Shown here: positions 9,943 through 19,172 of the stretch, piece by piece
How the letters are laid out: each line of letters opens with the position of its first letter
How positions within the stretch are numbered: the stretch's first letter is position 1
From: Campylobacter concisus
GTDB lineage: Bacteria > Campylobacterota > Campylobacteria > Campylobacterales > Campylobacteraceae
Length of the DNA stretch: 64,000 bases
Assembly (NCBI RefSeq): GCF_003048675.2
Contig: NZ_CP060707.1
Span: forward strand, 248,001 to 312,000
Direction of reading: 5' to 3'
The notes under the pieces: generated by a model
The model's input: the letters and a program-made list of their open reading frames with translations, nothing else
What the model was told of the DNA's origin: nothing
The model's database searches: none
Program-made: the position numbers and the translations under genes

Positions 9943-10352
9943 AATGCTATTATGGGAAAAATAAAAAAATGTATCAACTAAAAAAATATTATTAGAAAGG
10001 CTATTTGAATTAGCTTCTACTGAATATCATATATATAGACAATGCTACTACTGATAAATATACTTGGGGTGATGAATTAGTAAATGAGATAATTAATCCA
10101 TTAGAACTTATACAAAGGCCAGAAAAATAAGTATTTATTTGATAATAATGAGCTCCTAGCTATAAAAGAATATAAAAATAAACTTGATACTATTTGTAAA
10201 AAAATAATAATACGGATACAGATTTATATGAAATGCCAGAAATTTGGAATAAGATAATTATAAGTTCTGTAAAATTTTACTAAAATTTATTAGGTTATTC
10301 CATTAATGACTTTGATGAAGATGCGAAATTGATAGCCGAGCATAAAATTTAA
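9943..10352 (+). pseudogene. Immunity gene copy A, frame-broken duplicate of 19333-19659
   Basis: Nucleotide-level near-duplicate of the intact gene at 19,333. Breaks are extra A's (gaaaaataaaaaaatg against gaaaataaaaatg; gtaaaaaaataat against gtaaaaataat) and a changed A run near 10,028. Unlike the intact copy, it keeps an extra segment encoding LYEMPEIWNKIIISSVKFY and LLGYSIND before the shared DFDEDAxLIAEHK ending. The 19,333 copy therefore seems to carry an internal in-frame deletion. Upstream, NKNQIYGNLNAIMGK is the overlapping toxin end. Confidence 0.6.
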
Positions 10353-10435
10353 TAATATAGTAGCGGAATCCCTTTTACAAAGCTGGCAAATTGCCACAAG
10401 GAACGATAAAACAAATTTTTGGTAATATACAATGA
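10353..10435 (+). pseudogene. Toxin tail fragment like that of cdiA copy 1
   Basis: Encodes GNPFYKAGKLPQGTIKQIFG and NIQ, then a TGA overlapping the next ATG. It aligns with the corrected tail of the toxin at 4,300-4,364 (FYRVGVLPKETINKMFGGIK). Only the last 25 or so residues remain. The pairing of the same toxin end with the same immunity family is repeated at both sites. Confidence 0.6.
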
Positions 10436-10894
10436 TAGATGTAAAAAAATTGATTTTGAAGAACTAGAAAAAGATGTAATATATGCTGATGAATTTGGTG
10501 AATATAAACCAAAAAAATATAATTGAAAAAAAGTTTATGGCTATTTATCAAAAATTAAACTTGCCATTGCGTTTCGGACCAGATGGTTTTAAGGATTTTT
10601 GGTTGATTAGATATAAAGAATGGGAAGAATATCGAGAAGTAGATGAATGGGGAAGCTATGAAGAATATCTGCAAGAAAAAAATCAGAAAAATTCACAATA
10701 TGGGTTAAAAATAAATTTGGTATTAGAGATGATATGACAATACATTTTTAAATTTTAATAATTAAACAGAAATATAAAAAAATATAGCCAATGATTTATT
10801 GGTTTTACTTAATGATGTCATTAGTGAAACAGCCAAATATTCAACAGATAATGGCAATGACTTATTAAATATTACAATAGTTATTGAAAGCTAG
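10432..10894 (+). pseudogene. Immunity gene remnant, paralogue of 4361-4833
   Basis: ATG at 10,432 overlaps the toxin TGA. After a shift near 10,505 the main frame 10,483-10,737 gives RFGPDGFKDFWLIRYKEWEE and DEWGSYEEYLQEK. Further shifts lead to ANDLLVLLNDVI and LNITIVIES with a stop at 10,894. It matches the immunity product at 4,361 in motif order and length. Likely an antitoxin to the RNase-like toxin tail (inference). Confidence 0.55.
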
Positions 10895-10949
10895 AAGCCT
10901 ATAATTCACCATAATTTTAGAGTTAATTAATAACATATCATATAATTAG

Positions 10950-11275
10950 CCAAAAAAACACTCATCTAAAAAGGATCACTATTAGCAACAGGAGAGTATG
11001 ATAAAGACAATACCTTTATAGATAACCACAACCTACTTTAAAAACAAATACCCTAAGCTATGAGAACCTATCAAATACAAGCTATAACAAAGGATCATCT
11101 CTTAGTATAGGAGCTAACTACCAAGTAGGTAAAAAGATGATAGTAAAGCTAAGGAAAATATATTTCAAATAGTGGAAGTCAGTTATCAAGTAGCATATCT
11201 AAAAATTCAAAAAAATACAAGAAGCTACTAAAAAAAGCATTAGACTACGCAAATAAAATTAAGGATTTAAAATGA
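10950..11275 (+). pseudogene. CdiA/FHA fragment with short toxin tail
   Basis: Across frames this reads KGSLLATGEYDKDNTFIDNH, NLTLKTNTLSYENLSNTSYN and KGSSLSIGANYQVGKK. This is a conserved haemagglutinin-repeat region of CdiA/FhaB proteins that does not occur in the other two copies in the window. It passes into a Lys-rich tail (KKYKKLLKKALDYANKIKDL) with a TGA overlapping the next ATG. It shows that a different cdiA allele, or the missing upstream part of the gene, has contributed DNA to this array. Confidence 0.55.
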
Positions 11276-12324
11276 GTGAAGTAATTTTTAAAAAATTCTA
11301 ATTTGAAAAACTGAATTAACTTATGCTTCTAGTTTCATAATCTATGATAGTTTAAAAAGAATTTATTTATTCAAAATATAATGGAGATTGTTTAAAAAAA
11401 TAGATATATTCGGTAATATAGATAATGATTTTAGGGCAATTGCTGTTATAGCAGCAATGGATAATGAAAATGATGAAATAATACATAAGCTTAATTTGCA
11501 ATATTTTTGATAGAAAATATGACTATGGTGAATTTGATATTGTTAAAGAAATAGCTAATGCAAAAATCTTGTGTTCTATTAAAATTAAAAAGAGAGCGAA
11601 ATTCTTACAAAGATATTATCTTATATTTCTTTTGAAAAATTTATGGGTTCTTATTTTTTTCAAAAGGTAGGCTTATTGGAGAAAATATCAATAATTTGAA
11701 AATTTATCGGTGTTTGTGGGGGATCTAAAAACGAAAAATATATTGAAAAATAAATTTGTTGGATTTGATTAAAAAAATATTGAAAATATAGAAAAATTCA
11801 GATGATTTTTTTATACAACAAAATTCATAAGTGATTGTATGTGAAAAAAATAATTATATTGTTAATTCAGAAAAATTTTTGATAAAAGAATTTTAAAACT
11901 TTACTCAAAAATAAAAAAATAAAAAGTGTGTGATAAAAATCGAAATTTGATTTTGAAAATGTTTGTGTCAGTATAGAATTGATTAAATTTTCTAATTACC
12001 AACAAAAATTTAGTTGGAAATATTGTGTATAAAATCCTTTTTGGGGAAAAAGACGAGGTGCTAGAAAGTTGTTTGTCTTTTTGGAATTATAAAAATAAAA
12101 ATCCTATAAAAAAATGGTATTAGGCCGGGCATTATATTTATAGAGCAAGATAAGATTGATACTAATTTATCGATTTTATCTTGTTGAGACATTTTTAATT
12201 TTGAATTAGCAAAAAGAACCGTCACTAAATATTAGAGTTCAATTTTTTTATAAAGTTTGATGATCAATTCTCTATGCTATTTGATATATATGATGATAGA
12301 GGATTTTATGCTTATTACTTATAA
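11272..12324 (+). pseudogene. Degenerate immunity-like region
   Basis: Starts with an ATG overlapping the preceding toxin stop and encodes MSEVIFKK, then FIIYDSLKRIYLF, DNDFRAIAVIAAMDNENDE and YDYGEFDIVKEIANAKILCS in successive frames. Near the end it gives FYKFDDQFSMLFDIYDDRGF with a stop at 12,322-12,324. It could be one long immunity gene of about 350 residues or two short ones. The middle part (11,600-12,150) is too shifted to follow. No recognised family. Confidence 0.4.
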
Positions 12325-12492
12325 ATTTAATGAAAAATGGATGAATCGAAATTTATGATAAACAAGGCAAACATCAAGGATCATATTCCACACTTACTGA
12401 TGGAACAAAACCAAGATGGACGATAGATATTCCAATGGAGATTTTGTTGGTAAAAAAATGGTAAAAATCTTTATGAAATTAAATTTAAATAG
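12325..12492 (+). pseudogene. Toxin C-terminal fragment
   Basis: In two frames: EIYDKQGKHQGSYSTLTDGT, then MDDRYSNGDFVGKKNGKNLY and EIKFK, with a TAG at 12,490. The YDKxGxHxGS pattern recalls tails of colicin-type RNases, but the similarity is short and I give it little weight. A clear Shine-Dalgarno (agggag) for the next gene follows. Confidence 0.45.
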
Positions 12493-12504
12493 GGAGAATT
12501 TTCT

Positions 12505-12955
12505 ATGAAACAATCAGAAATTTCATATATCAAAAAATTGTAAATAAATATTATAATGAGGCGTTAGAGTGCTTTGGATGTTCTTCTCACATATTGTTTT
12601 GGAACTATGATGAATTTAAGGATAATCTAGAATATAATTTTGAAGCATTTTTGTATATGTTAAAAAATTGATAGATAATGGAGAAAATTTTGGTTTTTAG
12701 TTCCATATTGTTTTTATGACAAACAAACAAAAAAACATATTCAACAAAAAAATTAAAAAAGAATAAATGGTGAGCGGGATATTTTTGGGATATTCCATCT
12801 GATGAAATTATAAATTATACACGCAGTGTTTTTACCGAAAAGATTTGAATGATATAAGTAACTATTCAAATAGTAAAAAAACTATGGTATTTTTGGTATG
12901 ATGATTGTCCGCAAATCCGTTGGGTTGATAAAGAAAAATGAGAAAGATTTATTAG
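12505..12955 (+). pseudogene. DUF596-like immunity gene remnant
   Basis: ATG at 12,505 preceded by agggag. Joined frames give ALECFGCSSHILFWNYDEF, NFEAFLYMLKKLIDNGENFG and WYDDCPQIRWVDKE. The same motif order (EIYADYFGCSLLTLFTQD, EVEAFLYLLKKFIDSG, WYKDCPDIRWVN) is encoded at 14,970-15,380. The ending CPxIRWVxxxG is typical of small DUF596-type proteins that sit beside polymorphic toxins in Neisseria and Haemophilus (family recollection). At least four frame changes. Confidence 0.5.
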
Positions 12956-12956
12956 T

Positions 12957-13173
12957 ATCGTAGGGTGGCATTTATATGAAAAATGTAAATCTTAATCATA
13001 CGGAAGTTGAAAATGCAATAGCTAATGAACTATATGGTAAAAAAACCTTGAAATAAATAAGCATTATAAAAAAATACCATTGAAGTAAATGGCATAACAA
13101 TAGAATATAATGCTTTTAAACGAGATAATGGAGTTATAAATATAGAATTTACTATGTGCCAGAAACAAAATAA
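12957..13173 (+). pseudogene. Toxin C-terminal fragment
   Basis: Reads NLNHTEVENAIANELYGK, then NTIEVNGITIEYNAFKRDNG and, after a shift, YYVPETK with a stop at 13,171-13,173. The VNGxxIEYxAFxxxNGxINxxxYYVP pattern is a familiar end of CdiA/FHA toxin modules, though I cannot name the enzyme class. No upstream export sequence. Confidence 0.45.
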
Positions 13174-13226
13174 TTCTATAAACAACGATAAGTTTCCCCG
13201 ATATTTTAAATAGAATATTAAATGTA

Positions 13227-13522
13227 ATGTTAAAAAGATATTGCCTATAAAGATGAACTTATTGCGCATCTAAATGCTCTTTCGCTAAAAATGTATAGAA
13301 AAAAATACGATGGTTTTTGGCATATATATTTGAAAAAAAGATGAAAATGTTGCATCGCTTGATATAAACAAGTTTCAAACTAGAATTGTTGTGGAAATGT
13401 ATGTAAATAGTAAAAACCATTACCCTACTGACTTTTTATTGCATGTTGTTGATAACCAAGTGCGAGAACTTGAAATTTTTAATGCAGCCGGTGAAAATTA
13501 TTTGGAATTAGAAAAATTTTGA
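13227..13522 (+). pseudogene. Immunity gene remnant
   Basis: With one extra A removed near 13,236 the ATG at 13,227 opens a frame beginning MLKDIAYKDELIAHLNALSL. It continues YDGFWHIYLKKDENVASLDI and ends VVDNQVRELEIFNAAGENYL, ELEKF with TGA at 13,520. About 97 residues, soluble. The xELEIFNAxG tail is shared with many small immunity-type proteins. Antitoxin role inferred from position after the 12,957 toxin tail. Confidence 0.5.
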
Positions 13523-13548
13523 TAACATTAAATTTATGAGTTAAAAAA

Positions 13549-13921
13549 ATGGAAAACCAGAAATCGGAACAATGTTTATACCTTGATAAATTTACAAGTA
13601 TTGTAGATATTGAAGCTGCAATTGTTAAATTGATAAGTGATGATTTGGGCGATTATGCACTTTACGAACAATTTGAAAAATTCAGAAATTATAAAAAGAG
13701 AGATTTCTACTGCCGGATATTATTGTTATTTTGGCTTTAAAAAAGATATGGAAAAAGTAAAAAAATAATGGTTTTATTGGCAATGTAAATTTAATACTTT
13801 CCAATGAAAAATATTGGCGGTGCAATGATATTTTTTTAGAAAAATGGATTATTAAAAAAATGATAGAGTGCTATTTTTTTGGCAGCAAAATACTTTCTTT
13901 GAAGACATAAACAAGTTTTAG
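13549..13921 (+). pseudogene. Second small immunity gene remnant
   Basis: Frame 13,549-13,740 encodes MENQKSEQCLYLDKFTSIVD, then IEAAIVKLISDDLGDYALYE, and runs into a shift. Continued in another frame it reads GYYCYFGFKKDMEKVKNNGF and FWQQNTFFEDINKF, stopping at 13,919-13,921. About 120 residues if intact. Family not recognised; sits in the array with no separate toxin tail just before it. Confidence 0.45.
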
Positions 13922-14002
13922 ATATTAAACAAATGATAAAAAGATTTGTGCATATAATAAAAAAATTAAGAGTTATACATACAACTTACGTGAATTAGGC
14001 AA

Positions 14003-14500
14003 ATGTCAGAACTTTTAATAAATAAAATTCCAACCGATGAAAAACAAGGTTACGATTGATGATGATCTAATTTTAGATAAAAAAACATTTTTTTATCTGT
14101 TAGTTTAAATAAAAAGACAAATCTGCTTTTTGTTTTAGTACCGATTTGGCTTTATTTTTATTTTTGCAAAAAATTTTATTATATCGTGCTCTTGATAAAG
14201 ATTTTTGTACCATTTTTGAATTTATACCCAATTTAAATAATGATATTGTTAATGGGGTTAGATTGGCAAGTAAAAAGTTGTAAATTTCTTTAATCGATAT
14301 GGAAGATAGTTCTCAAATTTTAAATATACAAAAATCAATATATAGAAATAGATAAATCATTATTTAAAGAAAAAGTTAATATAAAAATAACTATGAAGAA
14401 AAAATTTTGTATTTCTATCCTTTAGTGATAAAGCAAAAGTTATTGAATTTTGCAAAATTTTTGCTTAGTTTGGCAAAAAATATGGGACAATTAAAAATAT
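14003..14500 (+). pseudogene. Immunity-like gene remnant
   Basis: From ATG 14,003 (upstream DNA reads as a short tail, YTYNLRELGK): MSELLINKIPTDEK, then KVTIDDDLILDKKTFFYLLV, ALDKDFCTIFEFIPNLNN and DIVNGVRLASKK. It possibly continues as SLIDMEDSSQILNIQKSIYR to about 14,500. The reading needs several frame changes, nearly all in A or T runs. Function unknown; position suggests an antitoxin. Confidence 0.35.
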
Positions 14501-14645
14501 GAAATGATAGATGAAAAATAATAAAATGGCGATAGTAGTAGGGTGAGTATCTTCGTCTATCAAAATGGTTGGCATTTGTATGGATAAAAATAATGATGGA
14601 AATATTAGGTTAATAACATCTATTTCAACAAAAATAGGATATAAA
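14501..14645 (+). pseudogene. Short toxin-tail-like stretch
   Basis: Broken frames give SRVSIFVYQNGWHLYG and NDGNIRLITSISTKIGYK, running straight into the ATG of the next gene. The spacing is like the other toxin-tail/immunity joints in this array. GWHLYx also occurs just before 12,977. Too short to classify. Confidence 0.3.
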
Positions 14646-14907
14646 ATGTTTAATGAATTAGATATTGTAGAAGCTAAATATAATATTTATTTAGTAAAAA
14701 TAAAAAAATGGTTATTTGATTACTCATTGTAAAAGTGGAATTGATAATAAGGATATTATTTTTTTATCATTAAAAAGGAACAAAAGGGAACAATTGTAAT
14801 GAATTATAATACAACAGATTGTGAAGTTGAATTTTTCGATGAAAATGATAATGTAATTAAAAATAAGTGAATTTGGATACACTTTGACATTAAATAAAAA
14901 TATTTAA
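14646..14907 (+). pseudogene. DUF4926-like immunity gene, frame-broken
   Basis: Begins MFNELDIVEAKYNIYLVKI, then KNGYLITHCKSGI. After a shift it reads KKEQKGTIVMNYNTTDCEVE, FFDENDNVIKNK and VNLDTLTLNKNI, ending at 14,905-14,907. The pattern D(I/V)V.. GTIV...Y....EVEF.DE.... is that of DUF4926 proteins, about 70-90 residues, often found near toxins (family recollection). Probably an antitoxin. Confidence 0.45.
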
Positions 14908-14969
14908 CATTATATAATTTGCCTACCACAACAAAAAGGAATGCAAATATATAAGGAGCTAAAATTCAA

Positions 14970-15380
14970 ATGAAAAAAATATCTCCAAAATACGTAAAAA
15001 AATATAGATAGTAATTATATGGAAATATATGCTGATTATTTTGGCTGTTCCTTGCTAACACTCTTTACACAAGATAATTTAGAATTTGAAACAATTGAAT
15101 ATGAAGTTGAAGCTTTCCTATACCTGTTAAAAAATTTATTGATAGTGGGCTTATACTTGTTGTATCGCCACTAAGTGGAGAAAAAGAAAAAATTATTCAA
15201 AATATTAAATTTTGGGATACTACTTCGAATACGATAATAGAATATATAAGGCAAAAACTTTCTAAAAATTTAAATTCATTATATGGTAGAATTAACGATA
15301 ATGATAGTTTTGTAAAATTTTGGTATAAAGATTGCCCAGATATTCGCTGGGTCAATAGAAAAACAGGAAAAATTTATTAG
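14970..15380 (+). pseudogene. DUF596-like immunity gene, frame-broken paralogue of 12505-12955
   Basis: Good Shine-Dalgarno (aaggagct) before ATG 14,970. Joined frames give MKKISPKYVK, YMEIYADYFGCSLLTLFTQD, EVEAFLYLLKKFIDSGLILV, WDTTSNTIIEYIRQKLSKNL and WYKDCPDIRWVNRKTGKIY with a stop at 15,378. About 135 residues. It is related to the 12,505 product and carries the DUF596-type CPxxxWV ending. Only two or three single-base corrections are needed, all in homopolymers. Confidence 0.55.
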
Positions 15381-15388
15381 GTTAGCAA

Positions 15389-15827
15389 ATGACTTATCAA
15401 GCCTATAAAAAAACCAAATACAAATTAAGACTCAAATTTAAGTTACTAACTTTAAGTTTTGCATTTGTATTTTTTTGTATTTTATGATATTTCAAAGTTA
15501 TGCTAATGTTACAAATTTCAATAAAAATGTCCGAGCTAACTACTGTGGATACCATTAAAACTTCTGGTTTGCTAAAAATAGAAGCACATTATCTTATAAT
15601 ATGGATCCAAAAGAGCTAATCAATGATCTAAAAAATAACAAAGTGAAAAAATACGAGTTATAAATGAAAATAAACTTAAAATTGATTTTGGTCGGATCAT
15701 AGGCGAAGTAAAAAATACGATGGTTCATCATCGCAAAATACTACTTGGGGGAATAATCCATATTGATAAAAATGGTGGGGCTCATATCGTTCCAGCATTT
15801 CCAGACAAATTTAAAGGTGCATTATGA
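15389..15827 (+). pseudogene. Short toxin module with hydrophobic N-terminus, frame-broken
   Basis: ATG 15,389 begins MTYQAYKKTKYKLRLKFK, then the hydrophobic LLTLSFAFVFFCI, which could be a signal or anchor. Later frames read SYANVTNFNKNVRANYCG, MDPKELINDLKNNKV, NENKLKIDFGRIIGEV and IHIDKNGGAHIVPAFPDK, FKGAL with TGA at 15,825. The IHxxKNGxHIVP ending is common to a class of CDI/FHA toxin tails. TGA overlaps the next ATG. Confidence 0.45.
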
Positions 15828-16146
15828 AAAAAATATTTATTCGATACTTCTATTCGGATTGCATGTAGGTTTTTTAGGAGAAATACGACCAAATATAAGA
15901 GGCATTGCCTTTGATTATGGAGATGATGGCACTGTTTATTTATATGGTTATTTAGATAATGAACCAACAGATGAGGACTATGATATTTTTTCGTATGCTT
16001 TAACTGAATTATATTCTGTATCACCAGAACTAGATGCAAACGGACAATATAAAGAAAAAATTATATTAACAAAATACAATGGGAAAAATATTAAAAAACA
16101 GCCGCATTATATGGATTGGTTTTATATAAGATACGAAGATGATTAA
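15824..16146 (+). CDS. Small immunity protein, start obscured by an A-run indel
   Basis: The open frame (15,763-16,146, nominal TTG start) encodes NIYSILLFGLHVGFLGEIRP, NIRGIAFDYGDDGTVYLYG and a MDWFYIRYEDD tail. The first 20 codons of that frame are a shadow of the toxin tail. The natural start is almost surely ATG 15,824, overlapping the toxin TGA, with the adjacent A7 run one base short or two too long. The protein is about 105 residues. The GxIRPNxRxI...D..V...Y.D...TDED..I pattern resembles small immunity proteins found after CDI toxins (recollection, family number unknown). Confidence 0.6.
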
Positions 16147-16288
16147 AGATTATAATAAGACATTATAAAAGAAGGTGTAAATCCAAGAAGATAGTGTTGA
16201 TAGAAATATTTATCAGCTTGGTGATGCTAGAGTAGTAACTGAAAATAATGATAATATTATAATTAGTTTTATAAGAGCTAGCCAATGA
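16147..16288 (+). pseudogene. Toxin tail fragment
   Basis: Encodes VNIYQLGDAR-type text (SVDRNIYQLGDARVVTENND, NIIISFIRASQ) with a TGA overlapping the ATG at 16,285. About 40 residues of a toxin C-terminus with no start. Activity unknown. Confidence 0.5.
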
Positions 16289-16569
16289 AATGGATATATC
16301 CACAATTAATTGATGATTTGAAGTATTATTGTAATAGATTTATTAATGGCGATATTGATATTCAAACTATTCAAAATAAGATATATAAAACAGAAATGCA
16401 AATAGTTGCTATAGAGGAGCAATGGCTAAGAAAGATATTATCCAATATAGAAAATAAAATTGAATTATCTATGTTTACATTAGAAGATGCTGAATTAAAA
16501 AAGAATGTACGTGAAAAAATAGATAATTTATTAGACATATTGTATAAATTTGAAAATGATATGAACTAG
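16285..16569 (+). CDS. Probable immunity protein
   Basis: 94 intact codons; the start overlaps the stop of the preceding toxin tail (ATGA). The product is helical and charged, with WIYPQLIDDLKYYCNRFING near the start and an EEQWLRKILSNIENKIELSM centre. No signal peptide or membrane segment. I do not recognise a named family. The arrangement and size fit a cytoplasmic CdiI-type antitoxin. Confidence 0.6.
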   Translation: MKWIYPQLIDDLKYYCNRFINGDIDIQTIQNKIYKTEMQIVAIEEQWLRKILSNIENKIELSMFTLEDAELKKNVREKIDNLLDILYKFENDMN

Positions 16570-16581
16570 ACAATATTATAG

Positions 16582-17493
16582 AAGTCGAAAAATACCTTTG
16601 GTAATATTAAGGAATTTTCAAATGCCTTTAATCCAAATAAGAAGCAATATGAGGATAGGTATGTCTATCTAGATAGTTTTATTAACAATAGAGAATTCTA
16701 TGATAAAAATCTAAAAGTAGATACAAAGCTTAGTAATGATATAGCAAACTTTGCAACAGGATTTGCAAAAGGTGGAATAAATCTTGTAAAAGATACAATA
16801 ACGGGAGTTTATTATCTAGTAAGTAACCCAAAAGAATTTGTCAATGTGTTAGCTAATATCCCAAATATACCAAGTGAAATAAAAGAAGGTATAGACAAAG
16901 GCGACCTTGATGTAGTATTAGGTGACTATGAGAGTGTAACTGCAAGAGATACTGAATTTATAGCTGGACTTACTGGCTCTGGTGCTGTTGCAAACAAAGC
17001 TGGAAAAGCAGCTTGGGATAGGTTTGGTAAAAAGCCTAGTGAGGTAACTAGTGATGTTACTAAAATAGACAATCCAACTTCTAACACAAATATAAAACAC
17101 AATGGAAATAGTGGTAATGATGGGGTTGGGGTTACTGGAAATGAAGATAGGGTAGCTACTGGCACTGTTGGAGACATTGTTGAGAATAAAATTACAAGTA
17201 AAGAAACCGTATTAGAAATTTTTAATACAGTTGGTGTAAGATCTATCGGAAAAGGGAGTAAAGGAGTTAGACTTGTTAAAGACAATAATGAATTGAACTT
17301 GGTGTGGGATAAATTAACAAAAGATGCAAAAGATATTAAGCCAGTTTTAGCTAATGATAAGACAATTATAATTAGAAAAGAGCTTGATGATGGAACTATA
17401 ATAAAATATAGACCCACCTCTAAAAGTGGCGGAGCTACTATTGAAATTGAGCCGGTAGGTGGTGGAATTCGTAAAATTCACTATAAGGAGTAA
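16582..17493 (+). CDS. Orphan CdiA C-terminal module with intact toxin domain
   Basis: Frame open from 16,582 (just after a TAG) to 17,493, with no ATG; the first start-like codon is GTG 16,846. The first 150 residues repeat the CdiA pre-toxin segment (16,619-17,076 matches 7,358-7,815) up to KIDNP. There a new toxin of about 135 residues begins. It has a Ser/Gly/Asn-rich linker and then a compact domain with VRSIGKGSKGVRLV, DDGTIIKYRPTSKSGGATIE and GGIRKIHYKE. Such RPTSxSGG...KIH tails occur in other FHA toxins, but I cannot name the activity. The immunity gene starts 2 bases after the stop. Classic orphan toxin module that could replace the active toxin by recombination through the shared segment (inference). 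Confidence 0.7.
   Translation, partial: KSKNTFGNIKEFSNAFNPNKKQYEDRYVYLDSFINNREFYDKNLKVDTKLSNDIANFATGFAKGGINLVKDTITGVYYLVSNPKEFVNVLANIPNIPSEIKEGIDKGDLDVVLGDYESVTARDTEFIAGLTGSGAVANKAGKAAWDRFGKKPSEVTSDVTKIDNPTSNTNIKHNGNSGNDGVGVTGNEDRVATGTVGDIVENKITSKETVLEIFNTVGVRSIGKGSKGVRLVKDNNELNLVWDKLTKDAKDIKPVLANDKTIIIRKELDDGTIIKYRPTSKSGGATIEIEPVGGGIRKIHYKE
16619..17076 (+). repeat. Third copy of the CdiA pre-toxin segment
   Basis: 458 bases matching 7,358-7,815, with scattered substitutions in the first part (for example gatagttttattaac against gatagttttactaac). It is therefore older or more diverged than the 1067/4933 pair. Homology stops at the codons for KIDNP, which define the toxin junction. Confidence 0.85.
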
Positions 17494-17495
17494 AA

Positions 17496-17867
17496 ATGAA
17501 ATACAAGATAATAAAAAGCGATAGTGATGGTTGGTATTTTAATGATGATTTTGAAATGATCAGATATTTTGGATTAGACGATGATGACACCTTTTTAAAA
17601 TTTTTAATTCAAATTCCAAATATTACAAAAATTGATATTTTAGAATATTTTGAACTAGCAATTTTGGAATTATGTTATTTCTATGAACCAGATATGTCTC
17701 GAAATTATTATATACACGAAGAATTAGATAATAAATTTGGTGAAAATTCTCCCAATGCAACTTACGCAAGTGAATTTTATGCTGTTGTGGGGCAACTTTT
17801 TTTAGCTGGATTTATTGATTTTGGTGTAGAAGATGGTAATTTAGATGAACTCGGAACGGATTTTTGA
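17496..17867 (+). CDS. Probable immunity protein for the orphan toxin
   Basis: 123 residues, acidic, starting 2 bases after the toxin stop with a gagtaaa spacer. Text includes DSDGWYFNDDFEMIRYFGLD and ASEFYAVVGQLFLAGFIDFG. No signal peptide or membrane segment. Unrecognised family. Pairing inferred from position. Confidence 0.6.
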   Translation: MKYKIIKSDSDGWYFNDDFEMIRYFGLDDDDTFLKFLIQIPNITKIDILEYFELAILELCYFYEPDMSRNYYIHEELDNKFGENSPNATYASEFYAVVGQLFLAGFIDFGVEDGNLDELGTDF

Positions 17868-18356
17868 GACAAATTATCCAAAATAGATTTAGGTATGACT
17901 ATTTATGAAAAAATGGATTTATTTTAGAAATAATTATTTTTATAACAAGAAAAATTTATAAAAAGCGGATTTGATAAAGATGAATACGAAAATATTAAAT
18001 TTCTTTTTAAAGATATGTGGCGACATCCTTGTACTTGGCTTGCATATATGCCTTGGATATGCATAACAAAAATGGAGAAAAAAATATCTAAAAAGAAGTT
18101 TTATATCTAGAAAATTATAATAAATACAAAAAAATATAGAAATCGAGATAGATGATAATGGAGAAGTACTATGGCAAGGAGTTACAGAACTGGACTAAGG
18201 AACCGCTTAAAAAGGAGAAGGTGTGAGATATTATGATGGTAAAGGTGGTTCGTTTGAATTAAATCAAGGATATAAAAATCCAAGGATGATATTCATGGTA
18301 ATCCGTATCTGAAAGTAACAGTCGGTAGTGAAATTGTTCATATTCCGTTAAAGTAG
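17868..18356 (+). pseudogene. Immunity remnant followed by toxin tail
   Basis: 17,868-18,110 reads in pieces as DKLSKIDLGMTIYEKMDLF, FDKDEYENIKFLFKDMWRHP and CTWLAYMPWI, an otherwise unassigned small protein. From about 18,110 a toxin tail follows: EIDDNGEVLWQGVTELD, GEGVRYYDGKGGSFELNQGY, and after one missing base, DDIHGNPYLKVTVGSEIVHI, PLK with TAG at 18,354. The GNPYLKxxxxxxIxRIPLK-type end is common in FHA toxin modules. Confidence 0.4.
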
Positions 18357-18364
18357 GCAAAAAA

Positions 18365-19166
18365 ATGAAAAAGACGATTTAATAGAATTTTTATCTTCAA
18401 CTATTGAAGAAGATGCGATAATAAGTAGAATTTATAATTTATTTCATAACGAATGGAGAATATTCATTAGATGAACTAAATGAAATAATAAATTTTGGCA
18501 TTAAAAAAACGGAGATTTAGTTATAGAAAATGTAGAAGATACAACTATACATTATAATACGATAGATTGGCGATTGGATAATGTATATCAAGAAAATTTT
18601 AATGGTTGATATTTATAAATATATGCCACTTTTTATTTAATGAAAACCCACAAGTGCCAAAAAGAGTATGAACAATTTATAAATGAACTTACAAAAATAA
18701 AAATAAAAAATTTGCTTAGTAATAGAAAATTTGCCAAGACCAAAGATGATAACAAATCCATGCTTACAGGATACAATGATTGAAAATGATTTGCAAGGAA
18801 AGGATTTGTTTGAACTTGAAAAAGATAAAAATAAAAATTTTATCTACTGATTTTGCAAATTTTTAATGATGAAGCATTTAGATATTATTTGCCACAATTT
18901 ATCTATTTTTTTATTTGATGTGGTCAGAATTTATAGTCGAAGACATGTTTATACAAGTATTTTTTTAAATCAGATTTGCTTAATGAAAAAACGTATAGAT
19001 TTTTTTGCAGTTTAAGATAGATGAAAAAGAGATAATTGTTGAATTTTTGCAAAAATTTATGATGAAATTTACAATATAACCAAAACAAAAGAGTATAAAA
19101 GAGCTTAAGGTTTGGGAGCAAGAAGAAGTTATAGTGCCATTTAAGGCTTATAAAAACAGAGATTAA
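18365..19166 (+). pseudogene. Long immunity-like gene remnant
   Basis: Starts at ATG 18,365 just after the toxin tail: KKDDLIEFLSSTIEEDAIIS, then RIYNLF and NGEYSLDELNEIINFGIK. It later gives NVEDTTIHYNTIDWRLDNVY, EYEQFINELTKIKIKN and VWEQEEVIVPFKAYKNRD with a stop at 19,164-19,166. About 260 residues if restored. Multiple frame changes in A/T runs. Family unknown. Confidence 0.4.
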
Positions 19167-19172
19167 AGAAGC

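Noticed and set aside
16918-17417. Minus-strand open frames opposite the orphan CdiA module
   Set aside because: They are shadows of the plus-strand frame, which has matching copies elsewhere and a cognate immunity gene.
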